DNA of 64,000 bases from Rhizobium sp. Root1212 (lineage in GTDB: Bacteria; Pseudomonadota; Alphaproteobacteria; Rhizobiales; Rhizobiaceae): assembly GCF_001424985.1 (NCBI RefSeq), contig NZ_LMDA01000005.1:42826-106825 (forward strand), written 5' to 3'. Of this stretch, positions 44,800 to 53,812 are shown in pieces. Position numbers and translations under genes: made by a program. The notes under the pieces are model-generated. The model did not search any database. It saw only the letters and a program-made list of their open reading frames with translations, and was not told where the DNA came from. Position 1 is the first letter of the stretch; each line of letters starts with the position of its first letter.

Positions 44800-45669
44800 T
44801 CAGATCATGATCTCGCCGCCGGTGACCGGGATCACGGCACCGGTCATATAGCTGCCGAGATCGGAAGCCAGCAGGACATAGGCACCCGCCAGTTCCGCCG
44901 GCTGGCCGGCCCGGCCAAGCAGCGTCTGCTTGCCGAACGTCTTCGTTTTCTCCGGCGGCATGGTGGAGGGTATAAGCGGCGTCCAGATCGGCCCCGGCGC
45001 CACCGCATTCACGCGGATGCCCTTGTCGGCGAGCATTTCGGCAAGACCTGCGGTGAAATTCGAAATCGCCCCTTTCGTTGAGGCGTAGGCGAGAAGGTGT
45101 GCCGAAGGCTGGCGAGACTGGATCGAGGTCGTGTTGATGATCACGCCGCCGCGCTTCATATGGGGGATTGCCGCGCGGGCGAGGAAAAACGGCGCATAGA
45201 TGTTGGTCCGAAAGGTCCGATCCCATTCCTCGGCGCTGATGTCGCCGATATCGGCATAGGTTCGCTGGAAGGCGGCGTTGTTGACCAGAATGTCGAGCCG
45301 GCCGAAATCTTCCAGGCACTGGCGGACGACCGATTGGCAATGATCCTCGCTCGTTATGTCGCCCGGCATCAGGACTGCCTTGCGCCCCGCCTTTTCAACC
45401 CAGCGTGCCGTTTCTTTCGCGTCTTCGTCCTCGTTAAGATAGGAAATCACGATATCGGCACCCTCGCGGGCGAAGGCGATCGCAACCGCCCGGCCAATAC
45501 CGGAATCCGCACCGGTGATCAGGGCCACCTTGCCTTTCAGGCGACCGGCGCCCGTATAACTCTCCTCACCATGATCGGGGATGGGGTCCATCGCTTTTGT
45601 GAAGCCAGGCGGTGATTGCTCCTGAGTTGGTTGCGGCGGCATGGGGTAACGCACATCGGTCTCACGCAT
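44800..45669 (-). CDS. Short-chain dehydrogenase, YhdG/YhxC-like
   Basis: A 289-aa SDR oxidoreductase with an N-terminal extension of about 45 residues (MPPQPTQEQSPPGFTKAMDPIPDHGEESY), typical of the stress-protein-39-like group. It has TGADSGIGRA for NAD(P), NNAA, and the catalytic Ser...YASTK. The ATG at 45669 has GGAG 6 bases upstream. It is divergent from ku with a shared promoter region, and carries its own general-stress-type promoter (GGAAC-N17-GGTT). The substrate is unknown; a stress role fits its control. Confidence 0.88.
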   Translation of the reverse strand: MRETDVRYPMPPQPTQEQSPPGFTKAMDPIPDHGEESYTGAGRLKGKVALITGADSGIGRAVAIAFAREGADIVISYLNEDEDAKETARWVEKAGRKAVLMPGDITSEDHCQSVVRQCLEDFGRLDILVNNAAFQRTYADIGDISAEEWDRTFRTNIYAPFFLARAAIPHMKRGGVIINTTSIQSRQPSAHLLAYASTKGAISNFTAGLAEMLADKGIRVNAVAPGPIWTPLIPSTMPPEKTKTFGKQTLLGRAGQPAELAGAYVLLASDLGSYMTGAVIPVTGGEIMI

Positions 45670-45700
45670 TTCGATCTCCATTGGTAACGGCTCGCCCCCA

Positions 45701-45726
45701 AACCCGCCTAACCCCGATGATGTTCC
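45701..45726 (-). promoter_or_regulatory. General-stress (RpoE2/EcfG-type) promoter of the SDR gene
   Basis: On the minus strand GGAAC (45726-45722), 17 bases, GGTT (45704-45701), that is GGAAC-N19-TT. It lies about 32 bases before the SDR start. This matches the form described for the RpoE2 sigma factor of Sinorhizobium (GGAAC-N18/19-TT). Confidence 0.6.
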
Positions 45727-45782
45727 CTCGCGGGATAAAGAAGGGGCACCGGGGCAACTTCCCGCAAACCACCCCGCCCAAC

Positions 45783-45807
45783 GGAACAATTGAAGCTCGC
45801 CGGCATT
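45783..45807 (+). promoter_or_regulatory. General-stress (RpoE2/EcfG-type) promoter of ku-ligD
   Basis: GGAAC (45783-45787), 16 bases, CATT (45804-45807), that is GGAAC-N18-TT, ending 27 bases before the ku start. The same elements and spacing occur at 50285-50261 before the second ku unit. Confidence 0.65.
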
Positions 45808-45834
45808 GCTTCCGTTTTGAAGCGGAGAAGATGC

Positions 45835-46668
45835 GTGGCACCAAGAGCAAACTGGAAAGGTTTCCTGAAGGTGGGCGAGCTGGTCTGCCCGGTCGCGCTT
45901 TACACGGCGGCGTCGACAGGCGAGCGCATCGCTTTCCACATGCTCAACCGCAAGACCGGGCACCGCCTGCACCGCGAGTTCGTCGACAGCGAGACGGGCA
46001 AGGTCGTGGAGCGCGACGACCAGATGAAAGGCTACGAGGTCGGCGACAACGACTATATCGCGCTCGATCCGGAGGAGATCGCCGCCGCCATGCCGCAGAA
46101 CGACAAGACGCTGGAGATCGGAGCGTTCATCGCCTGCGACGACATCGACGATCTCTATCTCGACAAGCCCTATTATCTCACGCCGTCCGACCGGCATGGC
46201 GCGGAGGCCTTCGCCCTGATCCGCGAGGGCATGAAAACGAAGAAGGTGGCAGCGCTGGCCGAGACCGTGCTCTTCCGCCGGGTGCGCACCCTTCTCATTC
46301 GACCTGAAGACGAAGGGTTCGTCGCCGCCACCCTCAACTACAATTATGAAGTGCGCTCGGCCGAGAAGGCCTTTGCGGAGATTCCCGCCATCAAGCTCAA
46401 GGGCGAGATGCTGGAACTTGCCGAGCACATCATCAAGACGAAGAGCGGCCGCTTCGACCCCAAGACTTTCGACGACCGTTACGATGCCGCGCTTGCCGAG
46501 GTCGTGAAGGCGAAGATCGAGGGTCGGAAGATACGGCCGGTCAAAGCGAAGGCCGAGCGAAAGGTCATCGATCTGATGGAAGCGCTACGCCAGAGTGCGG
46601 GAAAAGATGAAAAGCCCGCAAAGCGCGGTGCGAAAAAGCCGGCACCAAGTCGCAGGAAGGCGGGCTGA
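45835..46668 (+). CDS. ku: Ku protein, non-homologous end joining
   Basis: A 277-aa bacterial Ku that binds double-strand DNA ends as a homo- or heterodimer and recruits LigD. It has the family start APRANWKGFLKVGELVCPVALYTA and core segments DNDYIALDPEEI and KTLEIGAFI. The C-terminal tail is basic (KPAKRGAKKPAPSRRKAG), as is usual for DNA contacts. The GTG at 45835 behind GGAGAAG gives the normal N-terminus; the longer form to 45790 is not needed. ligD starts 2 bases after the stop. Confidence 0.95.
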   Translation: MAPRANWKGFLKVGELVCPVALYTAASTGERIAFHMLNRKTGHRLHREFVDSETGKVVERDDQMKGYEVGDNDYIALDPEEIAAAMPQNDKTLEIGAFIACDDIDDLYLDKPYYLTPSDRHGAEAFALIREGMKTKKVAALAETVLFRRVRTLLIRPEDEGFVAATLNYNYEVRSAEKAFAEIPAIKLKGEMLELAEHIIKTKSGRFDPKTFDDRYDAALAEVVKAKIEGRKIRPVKAKAERKVIDLMEALRQSAGKDEKPAKRGAKKPAPSRRKAG

Positions 46669-46670
46669 GA

Positions 46671-49211
46671 ATGGCAACGCTGAACGTCTACCGGCAGAAA
46701 CGGGATTTCAAGGCCACCTCCGAGCCGCGGGGCCGGAAAGCCCGCAAGGAAGGCCACAGCTTCGTGATCCAAAAGCACGATGCGACACGGCTTCACTACG
46801 ATTTCCGCCTCGAAATGGATGGCGTCCTCAAAAGCTGGGCGGTGACGCGCGGCCCGAGCCTGACGCCGAGCGAAAAGCGGCTGGCCGTGCATGTGGAAGA
46901 CCACCCCCTCGCCTACGGCGATTTCGAAGGCACTATCCCCAAGGGCGAATATGGCGGCGGCACCGTCATCGTCTGGGACCGCGGCACTTGGGAGCCGATC
47001 GGTGATGCACGAAAAGCCTATGCCAAGGGGCACCTTGAGTTCACCCTTTACGGCGAGAAGCTGCACGGGCGCTGGCATCTGGTGCGCATGCACGGCAAGC
47101 CCGGCGAAAAGCGCGAGAACTGGCTGCTGATGAAAGGAGACGACGAATTCGCCGTTCCCGAAGGCAAGGACGATCTGCTCGACGCGCGGCCGGAATCGGT
47201 CAAGACAGGACGGCAGCTCGCCGATGTCGCCGGCGAGGAGCCCGGCTGGTCCTCGAAAACCGGTCGCATCCGCAAATCCCCGAAAAAGACTGATGCAAAG
47301 GCAAAAAAGAAAGAAGAGCCACAGAAGGAAGCACCCGATCCTTCCGATATCAAGGGCGTGCGCAAAGCGAAGCTGCCGAACTTCCTGTCGCCGGCCCTGG
47401 CGACGCTCGCCAGCGCTCCGCCGGCCGGCGAACGCTGGCTGCACGAGATCAAGTTCGACGGCTATCGGCTGCAGGCGCGGATCGAGGCCGGCCGGGTCAA
47501 GCTTCTGACCCGCAGCGGGCTGGACTGGACGAAGAAGTTCGGCAAGGCCGTGGTTGCCGCGCTTGCCGCGTTGCCGGTCGGTACCGCGCTCATCGACGGC
47601 GAAATCGTGGTCGAGACCGGCACTGGCGCATCCGACTTTTCAGCCCTGCAAGCCGATCTCAGCGAGGGACGGGACCATCGCTTCATTTTCTATGCCTTCG
47701 ATCTTCTCCATCTCGACGGCTACGACCTGACCCGCCTGCCACTGGAGGAGCGCAAGGCGCTTCTCGAAAAGCTGGTGCCGGGCGCGGGCGGCATCCTGCG
47801 CTATAGCGGCCATTTCGACGAGACCGGCGCGCTGGTGCTGCGTCATGCCTGCCGCCTTGGTCTCGAGGGCGTCGTCTCGAAGCTGCGCGACGCGCCCTAT
47901 CGTGGAGGCCGCGGCAAGAGCTGGATCAAATCGAAATGCTCGGCCCGGCAGGAATTCGTCATCGGTGGCTATGCGCCTTCCACGGTCTCGCGCCAGGCGA
48001 TCGGTTCGTTGGTGCTCGGCGTCTACAAGGAGGGGAAACTGGAACCTGTCGGCCGGGTCGGGACCGGCTTCAGCGCATCCGTCGCCGCCGACCTCTTTAA
48101 GCGCCTCTCCCGCATGAGGACGGATGAAAGTCCCTTCGGACGGAAGTTGACGGCGGAGGAGGCGCGGCAGGCGCGATATGTGCAGCCGGAACTGGTCGCG
48201 GAAGTGGAGTTCCGCGCCTGGACGGCCGACGGGCATCTGCGGCACGCGTCGTTCCGGGGCCTCAGGGAAGACAAGCCGGCATCCGAGGTCGTCGCCGAAA
48301 TACCGAAAGCCAAAGCCACCCTCGCGCGGCAAGCCGAAAAGCCGCCGCGCCGCACAGTGCGCCTCACCCATTTCGACCGGGTCTACTGGCCCGATGAAGG
48401 GGTTACCAAGGAAGGGCTTGCGGACTACTACACCGAGGTCTGGCGCTACATCGCCCCGCATATTGTCGGGCGTCCGCTCGCACTTCTGCGCGCGCCGAGC
48501 GGTATAGACGGCCAGACTTTCTTCCAGAAACACGCCTGGAAAGGCATCAACGCCCATATCATCGAGGTGCAGGACCCGGCGACAAAGGACGACGAACCCT
48601 ATGTCGCGATCGAGGGCTTCGACGGGCTGATGAGCCTTGTGCAATCGGCGGTCCTGGAAATCCACCCCTGGGGCTCGACACTCGCCGACTGGGAGCGGCC
48701 GGACCGCATCATCATGGACCTCGATCCCGGCGAGGGCGTCTCGTGGCAGGCGGTCATCGATGCGGCCGAGGAAACGCGAAAACGGCTCGAGGCCGCCGGG
48801 CTCAACGCCTTCGTCAAAACGTCCGGCGGCAAGGGCCTGCATGTCTGCGCGCCCCTGAAACCATCTGCGCATTGGCCGGCGATCAAGACCTTCTGCAAGG
48901 GCATCGCCGATGCCATGGCAAAGGACAGCCCGGAAAGCTACGTCTCCACCATCACCAAGTCGAAGCGCGGCGGAAAGATCCTCATCGACTATCTGCGCAA
49001 CCAGCGCGGCATGACAGCGGTGGCGCCGTATTCCACACGCGCCCGTCCCGGCGCGGCCGTTTCCATGCCGCTGTCGTGGAACGAACTCGGCCCAGATATC
49101 GGTCCTGCCTATTTCACAGTGGAGAACACGCCGACGCGCCTGCAGGCGCTTGCGGCCGATCCTTGGGAGGATTTCATCCAGGCGGCCGAGCCGTTGAAGA
49201 TAAAAGGCTGA
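46671..49211 (+). CDS. ligD: ATP-dependent DNA ligase D (phosphoesterase-ligase-polymerase)
   Basis: An 846-aa multifunctional NHEJ enzyme. Its domains run in order: 3'-phosphoesterase (about 1-180; FVIQKHDATRLHYDFRLE), a charged linker (about 200-225), ATP-dependent ligase (about 235-540) with the adenylated Lys in HEIKFDGYRL near residue 260, then the primase-type polymerase (about 560-846; IIMDLDPGEGVSW, VKTSGGKGLHVCAPL). This PE-LIG-POL order is the rhizobial type. All three active sites look intact. Co-transcribed with ku; its end converges on the second ku. Confidence 0.96.
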   Translation: MATLNVYRQKRDFKATSEPRGRKARKEGHSFVIQKHDATRLHYDFRLEMDGVLKSWAVTRGPSLTPSEKRLAVHVEDHPLAYGDFEGTIPKGEYGGGTVIVWDRGTWEPIGDARKAYAKGHLEFTLYGEKLHGRWHLVRMHGKPGEKRENWLLMKGDDEFAVPEGKDDLLDARPESVKTGRQLADVAGEEPGWSSKTGRIRKSPKKTDAKAKKKEEPQKEAPDPSDIKGVRKAKLPNFLSPALATLASAPPAGERWLHEIKFDGYRLQARIEAGRVKLLTRSGLDWTKKFGKAVVAALAALPVGTALIDGEIVVETGTGASDFSALQADLSEGRDHRFIFYAFDLLHLDGYDLTRLPLEERKALLEKLVPGAGGILRYSGHFDETGALVLRHACRLGLEGVVSKLRDAPYRGGRGKSWIKSKCSARQEFVIGGYAPSTVSRQAIGSLVLGVYKEGKLEPVGRVGTGFSASVAADLFKRLSRMRTDESPFGRKLTAEEARQARYVQPELVAEVEFRAWTADGHLRHASFRGLREDKPASEVVAEIPKAKATLARQAEKPPRRTVRLTHFDRVYWPDEGVTKEGLADYYTEVWRYIAPHIVGRPLALLRAPSGIDGQTFFQKHAWKGINAHIIEVQDPATKDDEPYVAIEGFDGLMSLVQSAVLEIHPWGSTLADWERPDRIIMDLDPGEGVSWQAVIDAAEETRKRLEAAGLNAFVKTSGGKGLHVCAPLKPSAHWPAIKTFCKGIADAMAKDSPESYVSTITKSKRGGKILIDYLRNQRGMTAVAPYSTRARPGAAVSMPLSWNELGPDIGPAYFTVENTPTRLQALAADPWEDFIQAAEPLKIKG

Positions 49212-49212
49212 G

Positions 49213-50010
49213 CTACTTGCCCTTGCCCTCCGCCTTGATGCTGCGGCGCAGGGCATCCATGATGTTGATGACGTTGCCCGATGTCGGCGGCGGCGCCTTT
49301 GCCTTGGCAGGGCGCTTGCGACCCTTCTTCTTCGCAGCGATAATATCGAGCAGCCGGTCCTGCACCGGATCGTCCACCATTTTCGGGTCCCAGGCTTTCG
49401 TGCGCTCCTCGATCAGCGCCTTCACCAGCGAAAGCGCCTTGGGGTCGGGCTTGGCATCCTTCAGACCTGCGAAATAGTCCTTTTCGTCGCGCACCTCGTC
49501 GCCATAGCGCAGCGTCCACAGGACGATGCCATTACCGCGCGGCTCCAGCATCACCGCTCTTTCCCGCCGGTAAAGCACGAGCCGGGAAATGCCGACCGTG
49601 CCGGTCGAGGCCATGGCCTCGCGGATGACGGAGAACGCCTCCTCCCCCACCGTATCGTTCGGCACGAGAAAATGCGGCGCATCGTACCAGATCCATTCGA
49701 TGGATTCGCGCGGCACGAACATATCGATATCGATGGTGCGCGTGCTTTCCAGCGCCACCGCCTCGATCTCGTCCTCCTCCAGCATGACGTAGTCGTCCTC
49801 GCCGCGCGGATAGCCCTTCACCTCGTCGTCCTCGCTCACCGGCTTGCCGGTAACGGCATCGACATATCGGCTGACGACGGGATTGCCGGTCTTGCCGTTA
49901 AGCGTGCGGAAGCGGACTTTTTCTTCCTGAGAGATCGCCGGCGACATGGCAACCGGACAGGTGACGAGCGAGAGCTTGAGATAACCTTTCCAGAATGCGC
50001 GCGGCGCCAT
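49213..50010 (-). CDS. ku: Second Ku protein
   Basis: A 265-aa Ku, distinct from the one at 45835 (start APRAFWKGYLKLSLVTCPVAMSPA; GEDDYVMLEEDEIEAVAL; end NVINIMDALRRSIK with a basic tail). Two different Ku chains at one locus suggest a heterodimer, as proposed for the Ku3/Ku4 pair of Sinorhizobium meliloti (established knowledge, applied here by inference). Its ATG overlaps the stop of an upstream 73-aa gene by one base. Its 3' end is one base from the ligD stop. Confidence 0.94.
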   Translation of the reverse strand: MAPRAFWKGYLKLSLVTCPVAMSPAISQEEKVRFRTLNGKTGNPVVSRYVDAVTGKPVSEDDEVKGYPRGEDDYVMLEEDEIEAVALESTRTIDIDMFVPRESIEWIWYDAPHFLVPNDTVGEEAFSVIREAMASTGTVGISRLVLYRRERAVMLEPRGNGIVLWTLRYGDEVRDEKDYFAGLKDAKPDPKALSLVKALIEERTKAWDPKMVDDPVQDRLLDIIAAKKKGRKRPAKAKAPPPTSGNVINIMDALRRSIKAEGKGK

Positions 50011-50231
50011 CAGCCTTTCCTCTCGATGGGCAGATGCCTCGACATGGCGAAACGCTCGGCGAAGGCGATGTCCTCTTGGGTGACGACCGGGATCGGATCG
50101 GACAGAATGGCAAGCAAGGTTTCCCGCGAAATGGAATCCTCTTCCAGCGCGTCCATCAGCGCGCCACGGGTCTCGCGCTCGGCGCGAAGAAGGGCGGCAA
50201 GCGCCAGGATCAATCGGTCCTTGTTATCCAT
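50010..50231 (-). CDS. Small conserved-looking protein of the NHEJ locus (73 aa)
   Basis: A 73-aa acidic helical protein (NKDRLILALAALLRAERETRGALMDALEED...). I do not recognise a family. The ATG at 50231 has GGAG 7 bases upstream. Its stop overlaps the ku start (TGATG), so the two are translationally coupled under one general-stress promoter. It may be a partner or regulator of Ku, but no motif shows that. Confidence 0.72.
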   Translation of the reverse strand: MDNKDRLILALAALLRAERETRGALMDALEEDSISRETLLAILSDPIPVVTQEDIAFAERFAMSRHLPIERKG

Positions 50232-50260
50232 GAGGTTCTCCAAAACGCGCGTCCATCTCT

Positions 50261-50285
50261 AATGCGCCAAGTCGCCGGGAGTTCC
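50261..50285 (-). promoter_or_regulatory. General-stress (RpoE2/EcfG-type) promoter of the small gene and second ku
   Basis: On the minus strand GGAAC (50285-50281), 16 bases, CATT (50264-50261): identical elements and spacing to the ku-ligD promoter. It ends 30 bases before the ATG at 50231. Confidence 0.65.
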
Positions 50286-50368
50286 CGGACGCTCGGGATG
50301 CCGCGGCCAACGCTCTCCATATCGAAACCAAAAGGCCGCTTGACTCCTGCCGGAAAGGGACCTAGTAA

Positions 50369-50390
50369 GTTGTAGGCCTAACCCTACAAC
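50369..50390. promoter_or_regulatory. Perfect inverted repeat at the start of the importer operon
   Basis: GTTGTAGG-N6-CCTACAAC (50369-50376 and 50383-50390) ends immediately before the ATG at 50391. This is a strong operator candidate for the GntR-type regulator encoded at 53005. In RNA it would form a hairpin at the start codon, where no ribosome binding site is visible. Confidence 0.65.
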
Positions 50391-51326
50391 ATGGATATCA
50401 TGTCTCACGCCGCTCCGAAAACAACCGCCACGCTGTCCCTTGCGGACCTGCCCGGCCCGAATGTGGCGGTGCGCCGCCTGCGGCACCCCGGACGCTGGGT
50501 CAGCGGCGGCATCGTGCTTCTGCTTCTCGCCGTCATCGGCCGCGCCTTTGCCGTCGGGCAAATCCAATGGCCCGTGGTCGGGCAATTCCTCACGGCCGGT
50601 GTGATCGTCACCGGCTTCGGCTGGACGCTGCTGATTTCGGCCTGCGCCCTTGCGCTCGGCGTCGTCCTCGGCTTTGCCTTCGGCATCATGCGGCTGTCGG
50701 AAAATCCGATCCTGCGTTTTGCCGCCTGGCTCTATGTCTGGATCTTCCGGGGAACGCCGGTGCTGCTGCAGCTTCTCATCTGGTTTAACATCGCCCTTGT
50801 CTTCCCGCGGCTCTATATTCCGGGCCTCGTCGACGAGCGCATGGTCGATGTGGTCACGCCCTTCGTCGCCGCCGTGCTCGGACTTGGCGTCAATGAGGGT
50901 TCCTACCTCACCGAGGTCGTGCGCGGCGGCATCGGTTCCGTCGACAAGGGCCAGACGGAGGCGGCGCACACGCTCGGCATGACCCCCGGCCAGACCATGC
51001 GCCGCATCATACTGCCGCAGACGTTGCGCCTGATCCTGCCGGTGCTCGGCAATAGCGCCATCGGCATGCTGAAATTCTCCTCGCTCGCCGCCACCATCGC
51101 CATGGGCGAAATGCTGAACGCGGCACAGCGCATCTACTTCATCAACGGGGCCGTCATCGAACTGCTGTTCGTCTGCGCCGTCTGGTACTTGGCCGGAACC
51201 ACGGTGCTGTCCATCGGTCAATATTATCTCGAACGCCATTTCGGCCGTGACGCCTCTACCGCCACCGCAGAACGCAGCTGGTTCAAGGGCTGGGCACGCC
51301 GCCCGGCCACCCCGGAGGAAGCATGA
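50391..51326 (+). CDS. Amino acid-type ABC transporter permease
   Basis: A 311-aa permease of the HisM/GltK class with an N-terminal extension of about 50 residues and an extra helix. Channel helices start at [19 protein letters not shown] sequence near residue 70. The EAA loop is [24 protein letters not shown]. The start is at 50391 or 50400. Neither has a Shine-Dalgarno sequence, so a leaderless or structured start is possible. It overlaps the ATPase gene (ATGA). Confidence 0.88.
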   Translation: MDIMSHAAPKTTATLSLADLPGPNVAVRRLRHPGRWVSGGIVLLLLAVIGRAFAVGQIQWPVVGQFLTAGVIVTGFGWTLLISACALALGVVLGFAFGIMRLSENPILRFAAWLYVWIFRGTPVLLQLLIWFNIALVFPRLYIPGLVDERMVDVVTPFVAAVLGLGVNEGSYLTEVVRGGIGSVDKGQTEAAHTLGMTPGQTMRRIILPQTLRLILPVLGNSAIGMLKFSSLAATIAMGEMLNAAQRIYFINGAVIELLFVCAVWYLAGTTVLSIGQYYLERHFGRDASTATAERSWFKGWARRPATPEEA

Positions 51327-52087
51327 GCCTCGCAGTCAAGGCGGTCGGAATCCGCAAGAGTTTTGGCGCCCACGAGGTCCTGAAGGGTCTCGATCTGGAT
51401 GTCGCCTATGGCGAGGTGCTGTGCATCCTCGGCCCGTCCGGCAGCGGCAAGAGCACGTTCCTGCGCTGCATCAACCATCTGGAAACGCCCAATGGCGGCT
51501 ATGTCTGGGTCGATGGCGCCATCATGGGCTACGAACTCAGCAGTGGCGCCCTGCAGGAACTGCCGGTCAAGCGCCTGCGCGCCCAGCAAAGCCGGCTCGG
51601 CATGGTGTTCCAGCACTTCAATCTCTTCGCCCACCGCACCGTACTCGGCAATGTCATCGAAGGACCGATGGTGGTGCGTGGACTGAAGCGCGCCGAAGCC
51701 GAAGCCCGCGCCATGGAACTGCTGGAGCAGGTCGGCATGGCCGGCAAGGCTTCGAGCTATCCGTCGCAGCTTTCCGGCGGCCAGAAGCAGCGCGTGGCGA
51801 TCGCCCGTGCACTGGCCATGGAGCCGCGCGTCATGCTGTTCGACGAGCCGACATCGGCGCTCGATCCGGAGTTGGTCGGCGAGGTGCTGGAAGTGATGCG
51901 CGCACTTGCCCGCGGCGGCACCACCATGATCGTCGTCACCCACGAGATCGGCTTTGCCCGCGAGGTCGCCGACCGCGTCGTCGTCATGATCGAGGGCGAA
52001 ATCCGCGAGAAGGGCGTGCCCGGCGACGTGCTGAGCAACCCCACAGATCCGCGCGTGCGCTCGTTCCTGAGCCGCGTGCTCGCCTGA
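51323..52087 (+). CDS. Amino acid-type ABC transporter ATP-binding protein
   Basis: A 254-aa GlnQ/HisP-class ATPase: Walker [10 protein letters not shown] (about residues 36-44), FQHFNLFAH, signature [15 protein letters not shown], Walker [14 protein letters not shown], switch His in THEIGFA. Length is typical and there is no extra domain. It is coupled to the permease by a 4-base overlap. It is the only ATPase of this class in the window, so it could also serve the two importers that lack one. Confidence 0.93.
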   Translation: MSLAVKAVGIRKSFGAHEVLKGLDLDVAYGEVLCILGPSGSGKSTFLRCINHLETPNGGYVWVDGAIMGYELSSGALQELPVKRLRAQQSRLGMVFQHFNLFAHRTVLGNVIEGPMVVRGLKRAEAEARAMELLEQVGMAGKASSYPSQLSGGQKQRVAIARALAMEPRVMLFDEPTSALDPELVGEVLEVMRALARGGTTMIVVTHEIGFAREVADRVVVMIEGEIREKGVPGDVLSNPTDPRVRSFLSRVLA

Positions 52088-52124
52088 CCCTTTTTTCTTT
52101 CGTCCAACAATGGGAGTACGGACA

Positions 52125-52982
52125 ATGAAGACAATCCTGCCGATGGTTCTGGGGCTTGCCTCCGCCACGTTCATCAGCCTTGCCGGCGTCGCTCACGCCG
52201 CCGGCGACGAAAAGCTGGCCGCCGCCCTGCCCGAGGCCGTGCGCTCCGCCGGCAAGCTCAACGTCACCATCAGCCTTGCCTATCCGCCGATGGAATATAA
52301 CGACGCCGGCTCGACGGACCTCAAGGGCTTCGACATCGACCTCGCCAAGGCCGTCGCCGAACGTCTCGGCCTGACGGCGGAATTCCAGAACGTCGAGTTT
52401 CCGCAACTGATCCCGCAGGTCGTCACCGGCCGCTCGGACATGATCATCACCGCCTTCTCCGACAAGGTCGAGCGCCAGACCCAGCTCGATTTCATCGATT
52501 ATTTCAAGACGGGCAACGTCTTCTACTCCAGCGCCGACCACCAGGCCGACATCAAGACCGAGGCCGATCTCTGCGGCAAGACGGTCGCCGTCGCGACCGG
52601 CACCAGCTGGGTTACCTGGGCCGAAGAACTCGGCAAGTCCATCTGCCCGGCCGACAAGCTGATCACCGTCATCCAGATCCCGACCCAGGCCGAGCACATC
52701 ATGCAAATCCGCCAGGGCCGCGCCCAGGCCTCCGTCATCGGCCTTGAGGGCCTGCTCGACCTGATGAAGCAGGAGCCGGGCAAGTTCTACCAGATCGGCA
52801 ATGTCGGCGACGTCAACTTCTACGGCATCGCCTTTGCCAAGGCGAACGGCGAACTTCGCGACGCCGTGCGCGCCACGCTCGATGCCCTGAAGGCAGACGG
52901 CACTTATGCACAGATCCTCGACCGCTACGGCTTGAAAGAAGCAGGCGTTGAAGAGTTCAAGATAAACGGAGCCACGAAGTAA
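52125..52982 (+). CDS. ABC transporter substrate-binding protein (family 3)
   Basis: A 285-aa periplasmic binding protein with a signal peptide (residues 1-25, ending AHA|AG) and the family-3 core (GFDIDLAKAVAERLGLTAEFQ; QLIPQVVTGRSDMIITAFSD). The start at 52125 lies 8-9 bases after GGGAG. Third gene of the operon. The ligand is unknown; later genes suggest a sugar- or ureide-like compound (inference). Confidence 0.9.
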   Translation: MKTILPMVLGLASATFISLAGVAHAAGDEKLAAALPEAVRSAGKLNVTISLAYPPMEYNDAGSTDLKGFDIDLAKAVAERLGLTAEFQNVEFPQLIPQVVTGRSDMIITAFSDKVERQTQLDFIDYFKTGNVFYSSADHQADIKTEADLCGKTVAVATGTSWVTWAEELGKSICPADKLITVIQIPTQAEHIMQIRQGRAQASVIGLEGLLDLMKQEPGKFYQIGNVGDVNFYGIAFAKANGELRDAVRATLDALKADGTYAQILDRYGLKEAGVEEFKINGATK

Positions 52983-53004
52983 CGGAACCGCACCGGAGCC
53001 TGCC

Positions 53005-53787
53005 TTGACCCATCCTTCCACGCCAGATGCCCCTGTGACGGCTGAACGCCCAGACGACAGGCTGTCACGCTTTCGCCTCGATCCCTATTCGAGCGAACAG
53101 CTTTACCGGCAGCTCTACCGGGCGCTACGCGCCGCGATCCTGAGCGGCGATTTTTCCGAAGGGGAAGCAATCCCTTCGGAAAACCAGATGCGCGACCAGT
53201 TCGGCATTGCCCGTACCACGGTCCGCAACGCCATGGCGCTTCTGGTGTCGGAAGGTTTGGTCCAACAGGTGCGCGGGCGCGGTACGATCGTCTCGCACCG
53301 GCCGATCAGCCACAATATCTGGAACTTCGGCAGCTTCACGGAACTGGCGCGCAGGCAGGGCCTGCGTCCGGTGACGAAGGTGCTGGAGCACAAGGTCGAC
53401 AACGGCGAGCTTCTGCTGGTGCGCGCCCGCGGGCTGGCGAACGACGAGACGATCACCTGGCTGAACGTCGATACCTCGCAGCTCGATCTTGGCCTTTATC
53501 CCGGCATCGAGACTTACGATTTCGCGGCGCAATCGCTCTACGACGTATTGCGCCGCGACTACGACCGCCATCCCCTGCGTTCGGAACTGCTGCTGACCGT
53601 CGTGCCGCCATCCGAGCGGTTGCGGACGGTTTTCGGGTCAGGGCCGGAAGTGCCGGGCTACCTTTGTGCCAGCGGAGATGTGCTCGATGCGGACGACCGG
53701 TTGGTCGAGCGCACGTCGATCGTCTACTCGCCGGCCGTCCAGATGAAATTTGCAACGCGCTGGGGGCGCGATACCGCGCCCGCCTGA
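53005..53787 (+). CDS. GntR/HutC-family regulator
   Basis: A 260-aa regulator with a winged helix-turn-helix at about residues 33-95 (IPSENQMRDQFGIARTTVRNAMALLVSEGLV) and a C-terminal UTRA effector domain. It begins with TTG at 53005, GGAG about 7 bases upstream; a GTG at 53035 is possible. It lies inside the operon, between the importer and the catabolic genes. The palindrome at 50369-50390 is its likely site. Confidence 0.9.
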   Translation: MTHPSTPDAPVTAERPDDRLSRFRLDPYSSEQLYRQLYRALRAAILSGDFSEGEAIPSENQMRDQFGIARTTVRNAMALLVSEGLVQQVRGRGTIVSHRPISHNIWNFGSFTELARRQGLRPVTKVLEHKVDNGELLLVRARGLANDETITWLNVDTSQLDLGLYPGIETYDFAAQSLYDVLRRDYDRHPLRSELLLTVVPPSERLRTVFGSGPEVPGYLCASGDVLDADDRLVERTSIVYSPAVQMKFATRWGRDTAPA

Positions 53788-53812
53788 GGCGGTGCGACGC
53801 AGGAGAATTGAC

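Noticed and set aside
47640..49256. A 538-codon open frame opposite ligD
   Set aside because: Shadow of the ligase and polymerase domains; no family and no start signals.
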